This document shows, piece by piece, positions 6,468-9,897 of a stretch of DNA of 9,897 nt. This stretch comes from RPQJ01 sp963714645. Lineage in GTDB: Bacteria > Pseudomonadota > Gammaproteobacteria > Steroidobacterales > Steroidobacteraceae. The stretch is from contig CAVQQX010000037.1 of NCBI GenBank assembly GCA_963714645.1, positions 1-9,897 on the forward strand. The letters are read 5' to 3'. The position numbers and the translations under genes were made by a program. Below the pieces are notes generated by a model. The model saw only the letters and a program-made list of their open reading frames with translations, ran no database searches and was not told the origin of the DNA. Numbering within the stretch: position 1 is the first letter of the stretch; each line of letters opens with the position of its first letter.

Positions 6468-7895
6468 ATGACGAAGAAATCACTCCTGCTCGCCTGCTTC
6501 GTCGGCGCGGCCCTCTGCGCCGGCCTGCCCGCCCGGGCCGAAAACCTGCTCGACGTCTACCAGGACGCCGTCCGCAGCGACCCGCAACTGCGCGAAGCCG
6601 ACGCCCGGCGCCTGGCCGCGCTCGAGGCCAAGCCGCAGGCGCGGGGCCTGCTGTTCCCGCAGGTGAACGTCATCGGGCAGTACGCCACCAGCGACTCCGA
6701 CGCGAACGCGACGTTCACGCAGGACGCCGATGGCGACCCGAACACCACGGGGATCATCACGGTGCCGAACGACCAGACGACCGATTCGGACTACTGGCAG
6801 TACCAGGCAGAGCTCACCCAGACGCTGTTCCGCTGGGACCAGTGGCAGCAGCTGCGGCGGGCCGATGCAACGGTGGCGATGGCCGAGGCCAACTATCGCG
6901 CTGCGCAGCAGAACCTGCTCGTGCGCGTGAGCACGGCGTATTTCGACGTGCTCGCGGCCGAGGACACGCTGATGGCGGCCCAGGCGACGCTCGAGGCCCT
7001 TACGCGCCAGCTCGAACAGGCGGACAAGCGCTTCGAAGTCGGCCTGATCGCAATCACGGACGTGCAGGAAGCCCGTGCCGCGCACGACAACGCCACCGCC
7101 GGCGTGATCGCCGCCAAGCGCGCGCTCGCCACGGCCCAGGAAGTGCTACGCGAGCTCACCGACGAGAGCTACGCCGGGCTCTCCAAGCCCGCGGAGCAGA
7201 TGCCGCTCGACCAGCCGCAACCCGCGGACGAGCAGGCCTGGGTCGACCGCGCGCTCGAGAACAACCTCGACGTGATCGCCGCCCGGCTGGAAACGGAAGT
7301 GGCCGCGCGCGACGTCAAGCTGGCGCGCTCGGGCCACCTGCCGGAAGTCGAGCTGTTCGCGCGCCGGACGGGTTTCGACTCGGACACGACGCAGACCAAC
7401 AACGGCGTCACGGGTCCCGCGGATTCCGACCAGACCGAGGACACGGTCGGCGTGCAGGTGCGCGTGCCGATCTTCAGCGGAGGCGTCACGCAGTCGCGCG
7501 TGCGCGAGCAGGTCTACCTGCAGCGGGCGGCGCGCGAACGGCTCGAGGCGCGCATGCGCGGGGCGGAACGCGAGACGCGAGACGCCTACCTGGGCGTGCT
7601 CGCGGAAAAGGCGCGCGTGCAGGCGCTGCGGCAGGCCGTCAAGTCGAGCCAGACGGCGCTCGAGGCGACCGAAGCCGGTTTCGAGGTCGGCACGCGGACC
7701 ACGGTCGACGTGCTCGCCGCGCGGCGCACGCTGTTCGAGGCGCAGCGCGACTACGCGCGCAGCCGGTACGACTACCTGATCAACATCGTGCGGCTCGAGT
7801 CCGCGGCCGGCGGCCTCGTCCAGGAAGACCTCGCGTCGATCAACAGCTTCCTCACGGCACCGTCGACGATGCCGGCGGTGCGGCCGCAGGGCTAG
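6468..7895 (+). CDS. tolC: TolC family outer-membrane efflux channel
   Basis: 475 residues from ATG 6468. The start is chosen because it gives a clean signal peptide (MTKKSLLLACFVGAALCAG, cleavage after PARA, before ENLLDVYQ); an in-frame GTG at 6438 would add a polar leader. The mature part, about 451 residues, shows the two internally repeated halves of the OEP family. The first begins ENLLDVYQDAVRSDPQLREADARRLAALEAKPQARGLLFPQV. The second begins QAWVDRALENNLDVIAARLETEVAARDVKLARSGHLPEVELFARR. Both halves have long Ala/Gln/Glu/Arg-rich periplasmic helices alternating with Thr/Asn/Asp-rich strand regions (residues about 78-115 and 310-335) that would form the 12-stranded barrel. As a trimer TolC spans the outer membrane and periplasm and is the exit duct for RND, ABC and MFS efflux pumps and type I secretion. 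Its last 44 bases overlap the convergent waaA gene. The whole gene is repeated inverted and degraded at 8265-9681. Confidence 0.95.
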   Translation: MTKKSLLLACFVGAALCAGLPARAENLLDVYQDAVRSDPQLREADARRLAALEAKPQARGLLFPQVNVIGQYATSDSDANATFTQDADGDPNTTGIITVPNDQTTDSDYWQYQAELTQTLFRWDQWQQLRRADATVAMAEANYRAAQQNLLVRVSTAYFDVLAAEDTLMAAQATLEALTRQLEQADKRFEVGLIAITDVQEARAAHDNATAGVIAAKRALATAQEVLRELTDESYAGLSKPAEQMPLDQPQPADEQAWVDRALENNLDVIAARLETEVAARDVKLARSGHLPEVELFARRTGFDSDTTQTNNGVTGPADSDQTEDTVGVQVRVPIFSGGVTQSRVREQVYLQRAARERLEARMRGAERETRDAYLGVLAEKARVQALRQAVKSSQTALEATEAGFEVGTRTTVDVLAARRTLFEAQRDYARSRYDYLINIVRLESAAGGLVQEDLASINSFLTAPSTMPAVRPQG

Positions 7896-8079
7896 AGCCG
7901 AGCAGCGGCTCGACCATCGAGACCAGCCGGTCGACCGCGCCGCGATTCGCCGCCACTGCGCGGCGTCCGCGCTCGCCTGCCTCGCGCGCGGCCTCCGGTG
8001 CGTCCAGCCATGCGACCAGCAGGTGCCCCAGTTCCTCGCGGCTGCGCACGATGCGCAGTGCCCCGGTCTGCTCGAGCAG
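7852..8079 (-). CDS. waaA: 3-deoxy-D-manno-octulosonic acid (KDO) transferase, C-terminal 75 residues only
   Basis: The minus-strand frame reads LLEQTGALRIVRSREELGHL, then APEAAREAGERGRRAVAANRGAVDRLVSMVEPLL and a short low-complexity tail. The 'A..AGERGR.AVAANRGA..RL' ending is characteristic of WaaA/KdtA, the GT-B glycosyltransferase that adds KDO to lipid A precursor at the inner membrane, and a tolC-waaA neighbourhood is familiar from Xanthomonadales and Burkholderiales. The N-terminal 80% or so is missing because the sequence folds back at 8080, inside the gene; in the real genome the frame should continue to the right. The stop at 7852-7854 lies inside the tolC coding region, so the genes overlap tail to tail by 44 bases. 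Assignment rests on a short stretch plus context. Confidence 0.7.
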   Translation of the reverse strand: MLEQTGALRIVRSREELGHLLVAWLDAPEAAREAGERGRRAVAANRGAVDRLVSMVEPLLGSSPAAAPPASSTVP

Positions 8080-8103
8080 TCTGCTCGAGCAGACCGGGGC
8101 ACT
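8057..8103. repeat. Fold-back junction: perfect 23-base hairpin with a one-base loop
   Basis: Bases 8057-8079 and 8081-8103 are perfect reverse complements around the single T at 8080. Inside it, the 13-mer TCTGCTCGAGCAG occurs twice in tandem (8067-8079 and 8080-8092), and its CTGCTCGAGCAG core is itself a 12-base palindrome. Left of the centre the sequence is waaA C-terminal coding on the minus strand; right of it the same codons run on the plus strand. This is the exact turning point of the 1.8 kb inverted repeat. The self-complementary core is a natural place for a strand to snap back and prime its own copying. Confidence 0.9.
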
Positions 8104-8311
8104 CGCCGTCGTTGCGCAGCCGCGAGGAGCTGAGACGCTGCTGTCGGCATGGCTGGACGCACCGGAGGCGGCGCGCGAGGCAGGCGAGCGCGGACGCCAC
8201 GCAGGTGGCGGCGAATCGCGGCGCGGTCGACCGGCTGGTCTCGATGATCGAGCCGCTGCTCGCTCTAGCCCTGCGCGCGCCGGCCGGCATCGTCCGAAGA
8301 CGGTGCCGTGA
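8081..8311 (+). pseudogene. Mirror copy of the waaA C-terminal fragment, frameshifted
   Basis: Begins with the same codons as the left-arm fragment (LLEQTGAL), loses the frame within about ten codons, and keeps recognisable blocks such as the AWLDAPEAAREAGERGR segment in a shifting frame up to the corresponding stop TGA at 8309-8311. It has no upstream gene body, because it starts at the fold-back point. Treated as part of the probable artefact, not a second waaA. Confidence 0.75.
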
Positions 8312-9681
8312 GGAAGCTGTTGATCGACGCAAGGTCTTCCTGGAGCAAGAGGGCACAACTCGCACACGATGTTGATCAGGTAGTCGTTGCCGCTGCGCGC
8401 GTAGTCGCGCTGCGCCTCGAACATGCGCGCGCGGCGAGCGCGTCGACCGTGGTCCGCGTGCCGACCTCGAAACCGGCTTCCATCACCTGGAGCACCAGTG
8501 CTGGCTCGACTTGACGGCCTGCCGCAGCGCCTGCACGCGCGCCTTTTCCGCGAGCACGCCCAAGTAGGCGTCTCGCGTCTCGCGCGTTCCGCACGCCAGT
8601 GCGCGCCTCCGAGCCGTTCGCCGCACCGCCCGCTGCAGGTAGACCTGCTCGCGCACGCGCGACTGCGTGACGCCTCCGCTGAAGATCGGCACGCGCACCT
8701 GCACGCCGACCGTGTCCTCGCCGGTCTGGTCGGAATCCGCGGGACCCGTGACACCGTTGTTGGTCTGCGTGGTGTCCGAGTCGAAACCCGTCCAGCACGC
8801 GGAGCCGCTGACTTCCGGCAGGTGGCCCGAGCGCGCCAGCTTGACGTCGCGCGGCTCGGCCACTTCCGGTTTCCAGGCCGGGGCGGCGATCACGTCGAGG
8901 TTGTTCTCGAGCGCGCGGTCAAGCCCGGCCTGCTCGTCCGCGGCTGCGGCTGGTCGAGCGGCATCTTGTCCCGCGGCTTGGAAGTCCCCGGCGTAGCTCT
9001 CGTCGGTGAGCTCGCGTAGCACTTCCTGGGCGAGCGCGCGCTTGGCCGGCGATCACGCCGGCGGTGGCGTTGTGGTGCCGCAGGGCGCCGGCTTCTTGCA
9101 CGTCCGTGATTGCGATCAGGCCGACTTTGGAGCGCTTGTCCGCCTGTTCGAGCTGGCGCGTGAGGAAGAAGCGTCGGGTGTGCTGGGCCGCCATCAGCGT
9201 GTCCTCGGCCGCGAGCGCGTCGGATCCGCCGTGCTCACGCGCACGAGCAGGTTCTGCTGCGCAGCGCGATAGTTGGCCTCGGCCATCGCCACCGTTGCAT
9301 CGGCCCGCCGCCAGCTGCTGCCACCTGGTCCGCGGAACAGCGTGTGGGTGAGCTCTGCCTGGTACTGCCAGTAGTCCGAATCGGTCGTATCATCGTCGGC
9401 ACCGTGATGATCCCCGTGGTGTTCGGGTCGCCATCGGCGTCCTGCGTGAACGTCGCGTTCGCGTCGGAGTCGCTGGTGGCGTACCAATGGTCTCCACCTG
9501 CCGGAACAGCAGGCCCCGCGCCTGCGGCTGCCGCTGGAGCGCGGCCAGGCGCCGGGCGTCGGCTTCGCGCAGTTGCGGGTCGCTGCGGACGGCGTCCTGG
9601 TAGACGTCGAGGCGGCTGTCGCCCGGCAGGCAGGCCGGCGCAGAGGGCCGCGCCGACAGCGAGCAGGAGTATTTTCGTCAT
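8265..9681 (-). pseudogene. Mirror copy of tolC, broken by many frameshifts
   Basis: Corresponds base for base to the intact tolC, from ATG (9679-9681 on the complement) to TAG (8265-8267), in 1,417 instead of 1,428 bases. The signal peptide is shortened and altered (MTKILLLAVGAALCAGLPAG) and the frame is lost just after it. Large blocks return in other frames, for example FSGGVTQSRVREQVYLQRA and TDESYAG within the minus-strand frame 8483-9022. No single frame encodes a full protein. If it were real genomic DNA it would be a tolC pseudogene; the error pattern favours a sequencing or assembly artefact. Confidence 0.85.
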
Positions 9682-9780
9682 TGGGCTCACGCTGGAAGTC
9701 GGACTGGCCGCGACTGGTCAACTAGTGATGTACTGAGCTATATCACCTGCCGATAGGCTAGTGTCCCACATGTGCGGCGT
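9682..9780 (-). promoter_or_regulatory. Mirror copy of the tolC promoter region
   Basis: Reverse complement of 6365-6467. The GTGAT/ATCAC dyad and the TGATATAG core survive. The left half of the CTAGT/ACTAG dyad is changed and the G-run is shortened, so the two arms disagree exactly at the candidate operator. Confidence 0.7.
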
Positions 9781-9897
9781 CTAGAAGACAAACCGGGGTG
9801 GCACCGGGGCATGGATGAGCGGGGGTCCCGGTCTCGAACAGGCTCTCGCGCAGCCACTCGCCCGGCCGGTGCGAGTGATCCACCGCGCCGTCGAGTC
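9781..9897 (-). pseudogene. Mirror copy of the methyltransferase 3' end, cut by the window edge
   Basis: Reverse complement of about 6246-6364, starting at the stop codon (TAG, complement of 9781-9783) and running off the window. It contains small differences, including an altered stretch near 9820-9830. It shows that the inverted repeat continues to the last base available. Confidence 0.75.

Larger units (their letters stand above)
6246..8079 (+). repeat. Left arm of the large inverted repeat (intact copy)
   Basis: This 1,834-base stretch, from the end of the methyltransferase gene through tolC to the waaA fragment, reappears as its reverse complement from 8081 to the window's end. All reading frames here are open and sensible, so this arm is taken as the reliable version. 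Confidence 0.95.
8081..9897 (-). repeat. Right arm of the large inverted repeat (error-laden mirror copy)
   Basis: Reverse complement of the left arm, running waaA end, tolC, promoter region, methyltransferase end, and reaching the window edge without ending. Perfect stretches of up to about 100 bases alternate with clusters of substitutions and indels; divergence looks like 5-10% by eye (not measured), with a net loss of about 17 bases. Example: the six-G run at 6394-6399 is only two bases here (9750-9751). Errors ignore codon structure and break every frame, as in unpolished single-molecule sequence. Confidence 0.92.

Noticed and set aside
6428..8311. 627-codon plus-strand frame running through the fold-back point
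   Set aside because: Out-of-frame shadow of tolC, Arg/Ala/Gly-rich, and it crosses the chimeric junction at 8080.
7852..8754. 300-residue minus-strand frame joining tolC-like and waaA-like pieces
   Set aside because: It looks like a fusion protein but crosses the fold-back centre: its N-terminal part is broken mirror-copy tolC in wrong frames and only its last 75 residues are genuine waaA.
8081..9897. A duplicated, divergently evolving tolC locus or a mobile element with long terminal inverted repeats
   Set aside because: The arms meet with a one-base spacer and no transposase, target duplication or defined outer end; the right arm is frame-broken and open at the window edge, which fits an artefact better.

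Overview
The window is GC-rich DNA (about 70% by eye), densely packed with genes, and looks like a chromosomal segment of a gammaproteobacterium, perhaps Xanthomonadales/Steroidobacterales-like. The evidence is the gene content and order: slyX, a YcbX/mARC-type MOSC protein, a PAS-GGDEF-EAL regulator, and the cluster of a protein-isoaspartate methyltransferase-like gene, tolC and waaA (KDO transferase), an arrangement I recall from Beta- and Gammaproteobacteria. The window opens inside a gene, and its last fifth looks like a defective contig end. I see no RNA genes, CRISPR, transposase or integrase.

Layout. Positions 2-2021 (+) hold a 5'-truncated GT-B-like glycosyltransferase, a glutathione S-transferase, slyX (GTG start one base after the GST stop) and a 61-residue membrane protein; the last three look like one transcription unit. 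Positions 2032-2847 (-) hold a MOSC-domain molybdenum-cofactor protein. It diverges from a small soluble ORF of unknown function with a doubtful start (2847-3221, +). Positions 3179-5488 (-) hold a membrane-anchored PAS-PAS-GGDEF-EAL protein for c-di-GMP turnover. A 222-base divergent intergenic region leads to the methyltransferase-like gene (5711-6364, +), a roughly 100-base region with a candidate promoter and operator, and an intact tolC (6468-7895, +). The C-terminal end of waaA (7852-8079, -) overlaps tolC tail to tail.

At 8080 the sequence folds back on itself. Everything from 8081 to 9897 is an imperfect reverse complement of 8079 back to about 6246: the waaA end, all of tolC, the promoter region and the end of the methyltransferase gene again, in mirror order. 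The left arm has intact reading frames. The right arm has clustered substitutions and indels that break every frame. The likeliest explanation is a fold-back long-read or amplification chimera left unpolished at a contig end, not a biological inverted duplication. Genes to the right of 8080 should not be counted as real second copies without read-level proof.

Functionally the window is envelope and housekeeping biology: outer-membrane efflux (TolC), LPS core synthesis (WaaA), c-di-GMP signalling, detoxification (GST) and molybdenum-cofactor reduction chemistry (MOSC). I found no convincing new defence, mobile or biosynthetic system.
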